DNA of 32,418 bases from Chitinophagaceae bacterium (GCA_009885535.1 VFKL01000170.1:1-32418); one strand, 5' to 3'. Shown: positions 17,497 through 26,565, counted from the first letter of the stretch. Notes: a model not told the origin generated them from the sequence alone. A program made the numbers and translations.

Positions 17497-18651
17497 ATGA
17501 ATAAAATAATTTTCATTTTAATTACCTACATATTTTTATACTCGTTTACAAATCAGTGCGTTGCTCAAAACAGCCCCAAAATGATTGCTACATTCAACAA
17601 GAATGTTTTTAAAAATAGAGATACACTTAATTTCGATATCAATTTAGCCGATAGTTTCAAATCAATAAAAACAGCATCCGTTCATTTATGGATTGAAGAA
17701 ATTACAACCAGTAGAAAATGGCACTATAAATACCCTTTATTAAATGGGAATTTAAATGCCAGCCTAATAATTGATTCCACATTAAAACCAGGAAATTATG
17801 CTTTCAATTTTTTGATGCAACGGAATTTTTTCAGGATAAAAGGCAAACTCAAAAACCCTGAAAAAAAAGACAATCTGATTAATTATGTTTTATTATCAAA
17901 AGACAAAGAAGTTGTAACCGGGATTTTACCACTTGATTTTGATAAGTCTTTCATCAGTGAATACATGTTGTTCCAAGATTCTGCACATATACTCTTTTCG
18001 AGGCCTTCACATAAAGGCTCAAATATGCAAATTGAATTTATAAATGATTTAGATTCAAGTTATACTGTGGTTGATAGCATTACAAATTTTATCAGCATTA
18101 TAAATGAACATGATTCATCAACAATACAAAATCCAACTCCATCTAACTATCAATTTAATAAAACAGACGATCTGTATAAAACCATAATGCCAACAGTAGT
18201 CGTAAATTCAAGTTCAAAAAAAATAATTGATGATTATCAAAAAGATAATGTGTCGGGGATGTTTGCAGGCGTTGACGGAACTGTTATTGATGGTTTAATT
18301 TCGGATGAAATTGCCAAGGCGAATAATTTGCTTAATTATCTTACTTTCAAAGTGGCTGGATTAAGCATTAAAACTTCAAATGAGGGAACCGATGAATTGG
18401 TATGGAGAAAACGTCGTACGGCAATTTATATTAATGAAATAAGGGCAGAGCCTGAACTTTTACAAGACATTATACCTGCAGAAATTGCCATGATTAAAAT
18501 TTATGAACCTGGAATACCTGTTGCATCTGCAAACGCCGAAGGTGGCACAATTGCTATCTATATGAAACATGGCATTTATTTGAAAAAAAACAAACCCACA
18601 AACAATTTCTACATTTTTGGATATAATGGTTTAAATACAATTTGGAAATAA
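17497..18651 (+). CDS. Secreted MG2-like/TonB-plug-like protein, short form
   Basis: 384 residues. A signal peptide covers about 1-23 (IIFILITYIFLYSF, ending CVAQ). Residues about 28-130 look like a macroglobulin-type MG2 beta-sandwich (NVFKNRDTLNF, LKPGNYAFNF). Residues about 265-365 resemble the second half of a TonB receptor plug: LNYLTFKVAGLSIK, RTAIYINEIRAEP, DIIPAEIAMIKIYEP, then AEGGTIAIYMKHG, comparable to the usual pattern of ending in a strand that names a TTK-like motif. No beta-barrel follows. Longer Bacteroidota proteins combine MG2 and plug domains; this is a shorter version. It is likely periplasmic or outer-membrane associated. Function is unknown. It is followed 34 nt later by an SDR gene on the same strand. 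Confidence 0.65.
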   Translation: MNKIIFILITYIFLYSFTNQCVAQNSPKMIATFNKNVFKNRDTLNFDINLADSFKSIKTASVHLWIEEITTSRKWHYKYPLLNGNLNASLIIDSTLKPGNYAFNFLMQRNFFRIKGKLKNPEKKDNLINYVLLSKDKEVVTGILPLDFDKSFISEYMLFQDSAHILFSRPSHKGSNMQIEFINDLDSSYTVVDSITNFISIINEHDSSTIQNPTPSNYQFNKTDDLYKTIMPTVVVNSSSKKIIDDYQKDNVSGMFAGVDGTVIDGLISDEIAKANNLLNYLTFKVAGLSIKTSNEGTDELVWRKRRTAIYINEIRAEPELLQDIIPAEIAMIKIYEPGIPVASANAEGGTIAIYMKHGIYLKKNKPTNNFYIFGYNGLNTIWK

Positions 18652-18685
18652 CGCTTTATTAAAATATTAATCGAAAAAAAAAATC

Positions 18686-19522
18686 ATGAAAAAAAATTGG
18701 CTTATAACTGGATGTTCAACAGGATTTGGACGTGCATTGGCTTTGGAAGCTTTAGCACAAGGACATCACGTAGCAGTTGCTTCTAGAAATACAAAAGACG
18801 TTTCTGACATTATTGAAAAATATCCTGATTTAGCTTTAGCCGTTACATTAGATGTAACCAACAAACAACAAATTACAGACGCTGTAAAATTGACAATAGA
18901 AAAATTTGGAAGCGTAGATGTATTGGTTAATAATGCAGGCGTTGGATATTTTGGTGCAATAGAAGAAAGTGAAGATGATGCTGTAAGAAATATGTTTGAC
19001 ATCAACGTATTCGGACTTGCAAACATGATTCAGGAAGTGTTGCCATTTATGCGTAAACAAAAATCTGGACATATTTTGAATGTGGCTTCTATCGGTGGTT
19101 TACGTTCTTTCCCGGGCGTTGGTTTTTATAACGCCACGAAATATGCCGTTGATGGATTAAGTGAGGCATTGTACAAAGAAGTTTCGCCCTTGGGCATAAA
19201 AGTGACCATCATTGCACCAAGTGGTTTCCGTACCGATTGGGCAGGACGAAGTGCTAATGACACTAAAATAAAAATTGATGATTACAATCAAACAGCTCGT
19301 AAAAATATGGGCGACATCAGAAAAAGCAGTGGCAACCAACCCGGCGACCCAGTTCGCGCAGCAAAGGCCATGATTATGATTACTGAAGTAGAAAATCCGC
19401 CTTTAAGATTGCTACTTGGTGCAGGTGCTCTAAAAGGCGCTCGTTTAAAAATTGAAGAACTCAAACACGATTTCGAAACCTGGGCAGAAGTTTCGGAAGG
19501 TGCTGATTCTCCAAAGGATTAA
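18686..19522 (+). CDS. Short-chain dehydrogenase/reductase (classical SDR)
   Basis: 278 residues. A Rossmann fold with the glycine motif TGCSTGFG (residues 8-15), Arg34 after the second strand (suggesting NADP preference), the Asp of LDVTN near 56, NNAG at 82-85, and the catalytic triad Ser135, Tyr148 and Lys152 (NVASIGG, YNATK). The C-terminal part (FRTDWAGRS, and a region with PGDPVRAAKAMI) matches the SDR subgroup often annotated as oxidoreductase/retinol-dehydrogenase-like, whose substrates vary. It may be co-transcribed with the preceding gene (34 nt gap). The specific substrate cannot be read from sequence. Confidence 0.92.
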   Translation: MKKNWLITGCSTGFGRALALEALAQGHHVAVASRNTKDVSDIIEKYPDLALAVTLDVTNKQQITDAVKLTIEKFGSVDVLVNNAGVGYFGAIEESEDDAVRNMFDINVFGLANMIQEVLPFMRKQKSGHILNVASIGGLRSFPGVGFYNATKYAVDGLSEALYKEVSPLGIKVTIIAPSGFRTDWAGRSANDTKIKIDDYNQTARKNMGDIRKSSGNQPGDPVRAAKAMIMITEVENPPLRLLLGAGALKGARLKIEELKHDFETWAEVSEGADSPKD

Positions 19523-19672
19523 ATTAATGGAATGATTAAAATTCAAAAGGAAAAAGTAAAAAAAGGCTGTCCAAATTTATGGGACATAAGGTTGTTTTGA
19601 TGATTTAAATTTTCACTTTTGAATTTTTACTTTTTAATTTTTAATTCTACTAAATATTCATTTTCGTTTCCA

Positions 19673-19704
19673 TTTAGAATTTCAGGATATTCTGACTAAA
19701 TTTG
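19673..19704 (+). promoter_or_regulatory. Candidate promoter of lon
   Basis: TAAATTTG at 19697-19704 matches TAnnTTTG exactly. TTTA at 19673-19676, 20 nt upstream, is a one-mismatch -33 element. The lon start codon is 28 nt downstream. No CIRCE-like inverted repeat was seen nearby. Confidence 0.45.
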
Positions 19705-19732
19705 CCGTCTTATTGTTTTTTTAATTTTCTAT

Positions 19733-22129
19733 ATGAATAAAAATATGTTTTTGAATAGTGGTGAAGATGAAATGGAGTTTATGCCTATTATCCCTCTTAA
19801 TGAAGAAGATACAAGTGTTGATGACCAACCGATACCCGACGAACTTCCAATTTTAGCACTTAGAAATACCGTGCTTTTTCCTGGAGTAGTTATACCGATT
19901 ACTGTTGGCAGAGATAAAAGTATTAAAGCGGTTACAGAAGCATACAAATCAGATAAACTGGTGGGTGTTATTGCTCAAAAAGACAGCACCATTGAAGAAC
20001 CTACTCCTGTTGATTTAGAATCCATTGGTACAGTAGCTAAAATTGTAAAGCTGATAAAAATGCCTGATGGTGGAACAACTGTTATCATTCAAGGGAAAAA
20101 GCGTTTTAAGTTGGTTCAAATCACTTCTGAAGAACCTTATTTTAAAGCCAAAATCAGTTTGCTGGAAGAAACTAAAATGGTGGCTGATACTGGATTTGAT
20201 GCCATGATCAGCAGCATAAAAGATTTGGCTTCTCAAATCGTAGGACTGTCGCCAAACTTACCGAGCGAAGCTGCCATCATTTTAAAGAATATTGAAAATC
20301 CGTCTTTTCTTATACATTTCGTAAGCAGTAATTTAAACTGTGATCTAAAACAAAAGCAACAACTTTTAGAAATCAACGAAATAAAAGAACGTGGCGAATT
20401 GTTGATGAACCTCATGCATACCGAACTTCAATATGCTGAGTTAAAAAATAAAGTAACCAATAAAACTAGGGCTGAATTAGATAAGCAACAACGTGAATAT
20501 TTTTTACAACAGCAAATGAAAGCCATCAAAGATGAATTGGGTGGCGAAAATGCAGCTGAAGTAAAAGAAATGATGAAAAAAGCAGAGTCAAAAAAATGGA
20601 CGGTTGCTGCAAAAGAAATGTTCAATAAAAGCATCGAGAAACTTGAAAGGATGCACCCCTCTACCCCAGACTATTCCATCATTTATAATCACCTCGATTT
20701 ATTGTTGGATTTACCATGGGAAGAATATACTGCAGATACGTATGATCTAAAAAAAGCAAAAAAGATATTAGACAAAGACCATTATAGTATGGATAAAATC
20801 AAGGAGCGTATTTTAGAATATTTAGCCGTGCTTAAATTAAAGGGCGATATGAAAAGTCCGATTCTTTGTTTTATTGGCCCTCCAGGTATTGGAAAAACGA
20901 GCTTGGGTAAAAGTATTGCAGCTGCCATCAATAGAAAATATGTACGTGTGAGTTTGGGTGGTTTGCATGATGAAAGTGAAATTCGTGGACATCGCAAAAC
21001 CTATATTGGTGCAATGCCCGGAAGAATTATTCAATCTATTCGTAAAACAAAATCAAGCAACCCTGTGATGATTTTGGATGAAATTGATAAAATTGGCAGC
21101 GACCATAGAGGCGATCCATCATCGGCTATGCTTGAAGTATTGGACCCAGAACAAAACCATGCTTTTTATGATAACTACCTTGAATTGGAATACGATTTAA
21201 GCAAGATATTATTTATTGCAACTGCCAACAACATCAACAACATACAACCTGCATTAAGAGATCGTTTGGAAATCATCGATCTTAGCGGATATGCTATTGA
21301 AGAGAAAATTGAAATCGCCAAGCAACACCTTATTCCAAAGCAAAAGCAAATGCATGGTTTGAAGGAAAACAGTTTCAAAATGAATGATACTGTAGTTGAA
21401 AAAATCATTACAGATTATACGCGTGAAAGTGGTGTTCGTGAGTTAGATCGTGTATTGGCAAGCATCATGCGTTATCAAGCAAAAGAATTGGTGGTAAGGG
21501 GGAAACTGAAAGCCACCATAACTGCTCCGGATGTAGAAAAAATATTGGGCAAATCTAAATTCAACAACGAGATATACAAGATGGCGAATATGCCTGGTGT
21601 GGCAGTTGGGTTAGCATGGACTTACGTAGGTGGAGATATTTTATTTATTGAAGCACAAATTTGTGAAGGAAAAGGCGAATTGAAACTAACCGGAAACCTT
21701 GGAAATGTAATGAAGGAAAGTGCTTCTACTGCTTATTCTTGGATTCAAGCAAATGCTAAAAAAGCAGGAATAGATTCATCATTATTCGCTACAAACAATA
21801 TTCATATTCATATTCCAGAGGGTGCCGTTCCAAAAGATGGTCCGAGTGCTGGAATTACGATGATGACAGCATTAACCAGCGCATTTACCGGAAGAAAAAT
21901 AAAACCATACTTAGCCATGACGGGCGAAATTACCCTCCGCGGACAAGTATTACCGGTAGGCGGCATAAAAGAAAAAGTATTGGCAGCAAAACGTTCTGGG
22001 ATAAAGGAAATTATCATGTGTTGGCAAAACGAAAAAGATGTGGAAGAAATCAATCCGAAATTTATAGCGGGCATTCAATTTCATTATGTGAAAACGATGT
22101 TGCAGGTGTTGGATATTGCGTTGGTGTGA
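19733..22129 (+). CDS. lon: ATP-dependent protease Lon (LonA)
   Basis: 798 residues, the usual LonA size. The N-terminal substrate-recognition domain (about 35-245, from LPILALRNTVLFPG) is followed by a coiled coil (about 250-320, LDKQQREYFLQQQMKAIKDE split over two helices). The AAA+ module has Walker A GPPGIGKTS at about 382-390 and Walker B PVMILDEIDKIG. The proteolytic domain has catalytic Ser705 in KDGPSAG and Lys748 in GGIKEKVLAAKR. It degrades misfolded and regulatory proteins in the cytoplasm. The acidic N-terminal extension before the first strand (MNKNMFLNSGEDEMEFMP) is common in Bacteroidota Lon; internal Mets at residues 5 and 14 are alternative starts. Confidence 0.97.
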   Translation: MNKNMFLNSGEDEMEFMPIIPLNEEDTSVDDQPIPDELPILALRNTVLFPGVVIPITVGRDKSIKAVTEAYKSDKLVGVIAQKDSTIEEPTPVDLESIGTVAKIVKLIKMPDGGTTVIIQGKKRFKLVQITSEEPYFKAKISLLEETKMVADTGFDAMISSIKDLASQIVGLSPNLPSEAAIILKNIENPSFLIHFVSSNLNCDLKQKQQLLEINEIKERGELLMNLMHTELQYAELKNKVTNKTRAELDKQQREYFLQQQMKAIKDELGGENAAEVKEMMKKAESKKWTVAAKEMFNKSIEKLERMHPSTPDYSIIYNHLDLLLDLPWEEYTADTYDLKKAKKILDKDHYSMDKIKERILEYLAVLKLKGDMKSPILCFIGPPGIGKTSLGKSIAAAINRKYVRVSLGGLHDESEIRGHRKTYIGAMPGRIIQSIRKTKSSNPVMILDEIDKIGSDHRGDPSSAMLEVLDPEQNHAFYDNYLELEYDLSKILFIATANNINNIQPALRDRLEIIDLSGYAIEEKIEIAKQHLIPKQKQMHGLKENSFKMNDTVVEKIITDYTRESGVRELDRVLASIMRYQAKELVVRGKLKATITAPDVEKILGKSKFNNEIYKMANMPGVAVGLAWTYVGGDILFIEAQICEGKGELKLTGNLGNVMKESASTAYSWIQANAKKAGIDSSLFATNNIHIHIPEGAVPKDGPSAGITMMTALTSAFTGRKIKPYLAMTGEITLRGQVLPVGGIKEKVLAAKRSGIKEIIMCWQNEKDVEEINPKFIAGIQFHYVKTMLQVLDIALV

Positions 22130-22296
22130 TGGAGAAAACAATATTATTATACAATACTTGCAGATATAAAAATTAAAAACCCTTACTTATAAAAATTTGG
22201 GGAGGTGAAGTGCAAATAGGATATATAAATAAAAGTAAGTCTCAACTTTAGTTTTATTGTTAAATAAAGCGCTATTGTGCTTTTCATTAGTAGATA

Positions 22297-22974
22297 CTAT
22301 TTTAGAATCCCTAATAACGCTTTAGCTACAGCCTCAGAAGATGCAGGATTCTGTCCCGTAATTAACATACCATCACTTACAACATACGAAGCCCAATCTT
22401 CTTTTTTAGAATAGATTCCGCCCTTATTTTTCAACTCGTTTTCTAATAAAAAGGGAACTACTTCCGTAAGTCCAACGGCTTCCTCTTCAGTATTAGTAAA
22501 GCCTGTTACTTTCTTTCCTTTTACTAAATAATTACCTGCATTATCTTTTACATTCAATAAAACTGAAGGGACATGACAAACTGCTGCAATTGGCTTTTGG
22601 GTATTCGAAAAGTGCTCAATTAAATTTATTGAATCTACATCATTCGTTAAATCCCATAAAGGTCCATGCCCACCGGGGTAAAATATGCCATCATAATCAT
22701 CGGATGAAATAGTGGATAGTACATGTGTTTCTGATAAAATTTTTTGTAAGTTTTTATCTGCTTTAAACCTAATAACAGCTGGGGTTTGATTTTCAGGTGT
22801 ATCGCTTGGTGGGTCAATAGGCGGCTGTCCACCTTTAGGAGAGGCAATTGTTATTGAAGCTCCGGCATCCTTAAATACATAATATGGTGCTGCAAACTCT
22901 TCTATCCAAAATCCTGTTTTTTCCCCTGTGTTTCCCAACTCGCTATGAGAAGTTAATACCATTACTATTTTCAT
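22297..22974 (-). CDS. DJ-1/PfpI family protein (Hsp31/glyoxalase III-like)
   Basis: 225 residues. It shows the class I glutamine amidotransferase-like fold of the DJ-1/PfpI superfamily: a first strand KIVMVLTSHSEL, Glu26 in WIEEFAAPYYVF, GIFYPGGHGPLWDL (101-104 GGHG), and the nucleophile elbow AVCHVPSVLL with Cys133 followed by His134. The GFWIEEFAAP and SPKGGQPPIDP stretches match the Hsp31-like branch, whose members act as chaperones, glyoxalase III or deglycases. Which activity applies is not certain. The 3' remnant of a reductase gene lies just upstream on the same strand, so the locus may have been rearranged. Confidence 0.9.
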   Translation of the reverse strand: MKIVMVLTSHSELGNTGEKTGFWIEEFAAPYYVFKDAGASITIASPKGGQPPIDPPSDTPENQTPAVIRFKADKNLQKILSETHVLSTISSDDYDGIFYPGGHGPLWDLTNDVDSINLIEHFSNTQKPIAAVCHVPSVLLNVKDNAGNYLVKGKKVTGFTNTEEEAVGLTEVVPFLLENELKNKGGIYSKKEDWASYVVSDGMLITGQNPASSEAVAKALLGILK

Positions 22975-22994
22975 TTTTTATTTGTTTTAAAAAT

Positions 22995-23117
22995 TTAAAT
23001 TTCAACTATCATTTTTCCAACGTTTTCAACTTCAAACAAACCCAGCAAAGCAGCAGATAATGTTTCAAATCCTTTTACAAAGGTTTCTTTATATTTTAAT
23101 CCGGTTTTGTTTATTCT
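22995..23117 (-). pseudogene. 3' remnant of a zinc-independent MDR (NADP-dependent reductase) gene
   Basis: Read on the minus strand, an open stretch of about 40 codons ends in TAA at 22995-22997. It encodes GLKYKETFVKGFETLSAALL, then GLFEVENVGKMIVEI, which is the usual C-terminal end of NADP-dependent medium-chain reductases of the leukotriene B4/prostaglandin reductase type. An in-frame stop at 23118-23120 lies upstream and no start codon or cofactor-binding domain is present; the rest of the gene is missing. It is therefore a truncated relic, 20 nt upstream of the DJ-1/PfpI gene. Confidence 0.7.
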
Positions 23118-23120
23118 TCA

Positions 23121-23543
23121 ATTGATTTAGTTTTTATTTATGTGAATTTGTTTGATGCAAAATTTCAGTTCTTCGTTGACGTCTGTTTATACAAGATTTC
23201 TAAAGAATTACAATATTCATGGTTTACTGATAAAATAAAAATGACAGGCGCTACATAAGCAACTGATTTTGCATGTAGAAATTATAAAAGAGAGGATTGA
23301 AAAGATTTTGGTTATTTAATCTGGATTTTGTTGTTGGAATGGGGATAAGAAAAAAAACAATTAAGCGTATTGTTTGAGCCGATTTTTGGTAGAAAATGTT
23401 GTAGAATGTCTAAAATCCAAAACTCAATCAAATCCTTTCATTTACAGCATTTTTTCTTTTTATAGAAGTAAACTGCAAAAACTTGATTCCATGTAAAATA
23501 ACAAGCCTGCTAAGATCATTTTCCAATACAAAACGCAACCCAA
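23121..23543. other. Gene-free intergenic stretch
   Basis: Roughly 420 bp, AT-rich, between the reductase relic and the small membrane-protein gene. Both strands are broken by stops, with no recognisable protein, RNA gene or repeat. It may be decayed sequence from the lost part of the reductase gene. Confidence 0.5.
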
Positions 23544-24023
23544 CTACTCACTCATCATCTTATGCTTTTCCATCCAATCAACCTCCTTAGGCATTCCAAG
23601 TGCTTGAATAATACCTGTAATAAAAATAAATAATATCGTAGCCGATAAATACAACAAGTTGTACCCATTATATTTTACAATATCACCAAAATTATTTTTG
23701 AAAAAAACCACCAAATCGGTAATTAAAACTGTTGCCCATCCTATGAGGAAAAAAAGAAAAATGGCATAAGAAATGATGCGAATTATTTTTACGGGATATT
23801 GACCAGTTCGTTTCCAGAAAATAATAAACACCGTGGAAAAGAAAACCGGTGGTATCAAGAGCATAACACACATGTAGCCATATGTAAACCAAGGAATGTA
23901 ATCCAAACCCTGCATTAAAAATTTCAATCCTATCAACAACAAAAACGCTGTGGCGAAAATGCTAAGAATGAGTAAAATGATTTTACCCAATAAATTAAAA
24001 TAGCGTTCAAATAATGTCATCAT
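23544..24023 (-). CDS. Hypothetical four-helix membrane protein
   Basis: 159 residues with four clear transmembrane helices: IILLILSIFATAFLLLIG (about 15-32), YGYMCVMLLIPPVFFSTVFII (about 48-68), ISYAIFLFFLIGWATVLI (about 84-101) and LLYLSATILFIFITGIIQAL (about 123-142). Short basic loops and a charged C terminus (DWMEKHKMMSE) suggest both ends lie in the cytoplasm. No family motif is recognised. It lies downstream of, and is separated by a terminator from, the M42 peptidase operon. It starts at one of two adjacent Met codons. Confidence 0.7.
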   Translation of the reverse strand: MMTLFERYFNLLGKIILLILSIFATAFLLLIGLKFLMQGLDYIPWFTYGYMCVMLLIPPVFFSTVFIIFWKRTGQYPVKIIRIISYAIFLFFLIGWATVLITDLVVFFKNNFGDIVKYNGYNLLYLSATILFIFITGIIQALGMPKEVDWMEKHKMMSE

Positions 24024-24036
24024 GTAATTTTTATAA

Positions 24037-24069
24037 ATAAAAAAAACCTACAAAATTATGTAGGTTTTT
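24037..24069 (-). terminator. Intrinsic terminator of the lipoprotein-UbiA-M42 operon
   Basis: On the minus strand AAAACCTACA, a 6-nt loop and TGTAGGTTTT form a hairpin followed by a long T-run. It begins about 13 nt after the M42 peptidase stop codon and precedes the next minus-strand gene. The hairpin is symmetric, so it could also work on the other strand. Confidence 0.85.
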
Positions 24070-24081
24070 GAAAAACTATTT

Positions 24082-25191
24082 TTATGAGAAATAACTCAAA
24101 TTGGTTTTTGGCGTTAGCGCAATAATGGTTTCATACATGAGCTTAACGGTGTTTTCGATATCGCTTTTATGCAACATTTCAACGGTAGTATGCATGTATC
24201 TTAATGGAATAGAAATCAATACAGAAGGGCATCCATCATTAGCATACGCAAAAGAATCCGTATCGGTTCCGGTACTTCTGCTTACTGTTTTCAATTGAAA
24301 AGGAATTTTTGATTTATCAGCAATATTTTGAACAAAATTCAATAGTTTATTATGTACCGCAGGTCCGTAACACAATGAAGGACCACCACCACACTTACAT
24401 TCGCCTTCAATGATTTTATTGATCATTGGCGTTGTACTATCATGGGTAACATCAGTTATAATGGCAATATCTGGCTTAATTCTGCGGGCAATCATTTCTG
24501 CGCCACGCAAGCCAATTTCTTCTTGAACTGCATTTACAACGTACAAAGCAAAAGGCAATTTCTTTTTATTCTCTTTTAATAAACGAGCTACCTCTGCAAT
24601 CATAAATCCACCAACACGATTGTCGAATGCTCTTCCAATAATAAAGTCGTGCGCCAATTCATCATAACCATCTTCATACGTAGCCACAGCGCCAATGTGA
24701 ATACCCAAGGCTTCTACTTCTTTTTTATTTCTTGCACCGCAATCCAAAAATAAATTTTCCACTTTTGGTTGTGGTTCTTTCGCATCATTATTGCTCATTC
24801 TGGTATGAATGGCAGGCCATCCAAAAACAGCTTTTACCGATCCTTTTTTACCGTGAATCAATACGCGCATAGATGGCGCTATTTGATGATCTACGCCCCC
24901 ATTTCTTTTTAAATAAATCAATCCTTCAGGAGAAATATAATTTACAAACCAACTGATTTCATCGGCATGTGCCTCTATAACAACTTTAAATGGTGCCGTT
25001 GGATTTATTACGCCATAAGCCGTTCCATAAGGATCCGTATGCATTTCATCTACAAAAGGCTTCACATATTTCATCCATACTTTTTGTCCGCCACTTTCAA
25101 AACCTGTTGGAGAAGGCGTATTGATATAATGTTTTAAAAATTCGTACGAAGCATCTTCAAGTAAGGATGCTTTCTTTTTTGCTTTTGCCAT
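24082..25191 (-). CDS. M42 family aminopeptidase (glutamyl aminopeptidase/deblocking type)
   Basis: 369 residues, the normal length of M42 peptidases, which form large tetrahedral dodecamers and remove N-terminal residues from peptides. Metal- and active-site motifs are in place: SPTGFE near the start, EAHADEISW with the first His/Asp, AFDNRVGG with the bridging Asp, VNAVQEEIGLRGAE with the catalytic Glu pair, TDVTHDS with a metal Asp, and YMHTTVEM with the last His. The PDZ-like inserted domain lies at about 75-175. It probably acts in the cytoplasm. It starts 28 nt after the UbiA-like gene, as the last gene of a three-gene operon closed by a terminator. Confidence 0.94.
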   Translation of the reverse strand: MAKAKKKASLLEDASYEFLKHYINTPSPTGFESGGQKVWMKYVKPFVDEMHTDPYGTAYGVINPTAPFKVVIEAHADEISWFVNYISPEGLIYLKRNGGVDHQIAPSMRVLIHGKKGSVKAVFGWPAIHTRMSNNDAKEPQPKVENLFLDCGARNKKEVEALGIHIGAVATYEDGYDELAHDFIIGRAFDNRVGGFMIAEVARLLKENKKKLPFALYVVNAVQEEIGLRGAEMIARRIKPDIAIITDVTHDSTTPMINKIIEGECKCGGGPSLCYGPAVHNKLLNFVQNIADKSKIPFQLKTVSRSTGTDTDSFAYANDGCPSVLISIPLRYMHTTVEMLHKSDIENTVKLMYETIIALTPKTNLSYFS

Positions 25192-25219
25192 AGTTTTAGT
25201 TTTATATTTTACAAATTAA

Positions 25220-26047
25220 CTACAATGTTACTATTATTGATGCTGTTCCCGAAAATAACATTAATCCATCAACCAAAAAATAATAGAAATAATAATTTCT
25301 TCTTTTTAACGATAAAAGAAACAACAGAAAACAAAGTGCCGAAGACAACATCAAAATAAACTTGTGAATATCCATCAATTGAAAAGGCACAAGCCAAATT
25401 AAAATAGAATTCGTTAGAAGCAAACCCAACATTAGGCCTATCAATTTCGATTTATTAAACACCGCAGCTAAACTCAATACATTAAATTGTTTGTCTTTTT
25501 CGATATCTCTAAAATCGAATATAACGCCAATCATAATAATGAAAAAAAACCGGATTAAAAACATTTTAAAAATCAAACCAGAATCAACATCAACTTGATT
25601 TGACAATGGAATAACAACCGTTGCATAAGCCCAAGTGAAGGAAAGCAAGATTGTTTTTAAAAATGTCACTTTTTTAACTATAAAAAACCGCCCATTATTC
25701 AACATTAAAAAAGTATATAAAAATGAGGCGATTGCCGGAATAAAAAGAATCCGTATTGTCTGAGGCGATTTCATCAATGCATCAAAAACAAAAACTATTG
25801 ACATTAAAAAAAGTATAAAACTGGAGGCATATTTCTGCAGAGAAATGTTTTTTTTCTGCAAAATATCTTGTTGCCATTTGATTAAAATGCCGTAGAAATT
25901 ATAAAACAATAAAGTGACAAAAAAAACCAATAAAACAACAGAATAATTAAAGCGAATATTTAGCAATACAAAGGTTTGCACACTTAAAAAAGCAGCACAA
26001 AGCGAAACGAAAATGGAACGAGAAAATATAAAATGAATAACCCGCAT
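25220..26047 (-). CDS. UbiA-like prenyltransferase family membrane protein with degenerate first Asp motif
   Basis: 275 residues with eight or nine hydrophobic helices. The second Asp-rich motif of UbiA prenyltransferases is present as DFRDIEKDK (Asp178, Asp181, Asp185), followed by the loop QFNVLSLA. The first motif, usually NDxxDxxxD, is degenerate: NFYGILIKWQQD at residues 50-61 keeps only the Asn and the last Asp. UbiA enzymes join prenyl chains to aromatic or other acceptors in quinone, haem or lipid synthesis. The reduced first motif makes activity uncertain. Its start overlaps the stop of the lipoprotein gene by 1 nt, and it precedes the M42 gene. Confidence 0.75.
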   Translation of the reverse strand: MRVIHFIFSRSIFVSLCAAFLSVQTFVLLNIRFNYSVVLLVFFVTLLFYNFYGILIKWQQDILQKKNISLQKYASSFILFLMSIVFVFDALMKSPQTIRILFIPAIASFLYTFLMLNNGRFFIVKKVTFLKTILLSFTWAYATVVIPLSNQVDVDSGLIFKMFLIRFFFIIMIGVIFDFRDIEKDKQFNVLSLAAVFNKSKLIGLMLGLLLTNSILIWLVPFQLMDIHKFILMLSSALCFLLFLLSLKRRNYYFYYFLVDGLMLFSGTASIIVTL

Positions 26048-26505
26048 TAAGGTGTTATAAAGTAAAATGGTGTTGTTGACTTGATTACATTGCTTTTATT
26101 TCCGGCAAAATCTTTCACATACAATTCAAAATATAATGAATCGGTGAAAGGTCTTGGGAAATGCGGTGGAGGAAGTGCTGTAGCAATATCAACACTTACT
26201 TCTACATTTAAATTTGATTTATTGGGAATAGGTAAATTGGGAAAAGCCAACGAATCTGGAGGATTTAAGGTGTCGTTTTCCAAACGGATATACACAAATG
26301 AAATAGAGGTATCTTGAAAACCAAAATCACCTTCGGCATCTGTAAGTTTGAAACTGAGTTGTGGACCCGTTAAACTTGGATTATCACTGTACCAAGTTGA
26401 AGGCGTTATTGACAAAAAGCTAATTTGTGGTTGAGTGGTATAGTTTTCTTTTTTGCAAGAAATAACTACAAAACAAATCACTATAAATAAAATGGCTTTG
26501 TACAT
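26047..26505 (-). CDS. Hypothetical Bacteroidota lipoprotein
   Basis: 152 residues. A lipoprotein signal peptide is clear: MYKAILFIVICFVVISC with Cys17 as the lipidated residue, followed by KKEN. The mature part is all-beta in character and begins ISFLSITPSTW, then a GPQLSFKLTDAEGDFGFQD segment split by acidic residues, and DSLYFELYVKDFAGNKSN. The DAEGDFG-like acidic run is common in short Bacteroidota lipoproteins that sit in a putative Ca-binding beta-sandwich; function is unknown. It is the first gene of the operon with the UbiA-like and M42 genes and is divergent from the LuxE-like gene. Confidence 0.8.
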   Translation of the reverse strand: MYKAILFIVICFVVISCKKENYTTQPQISFLSITPSTWYSDNPSLTGPQLSFKLTDAEGDFGFQDTSISFVYIRLENDTLNPPDSLAFPNLPIPNKSNLNVEVSVDIATALPPPHFPRPFTDSLYFELYVKDFAGNKSNVIKSTTPFYFITP

Positions 26506-26565
26506 GGGTAAAATTTGTTTGATAAAATTACTTAACCAAATTCAATTAACAATTAAAATTAAATC

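Noticed and set aside
19565-19590. TGTCC...GGGACA hairpin after the SDR gene as a terminator or IS end
   Set aside because: The stem is only about 5 bp, no T-run follows and no transposase or target duplication was seen.
22265-22290. AAAGC...GCTTTT hairpin near the end of the DJ-1/PfpI gene as a terminator
   Set aside because: The stem of 5 bp is too weak to call.
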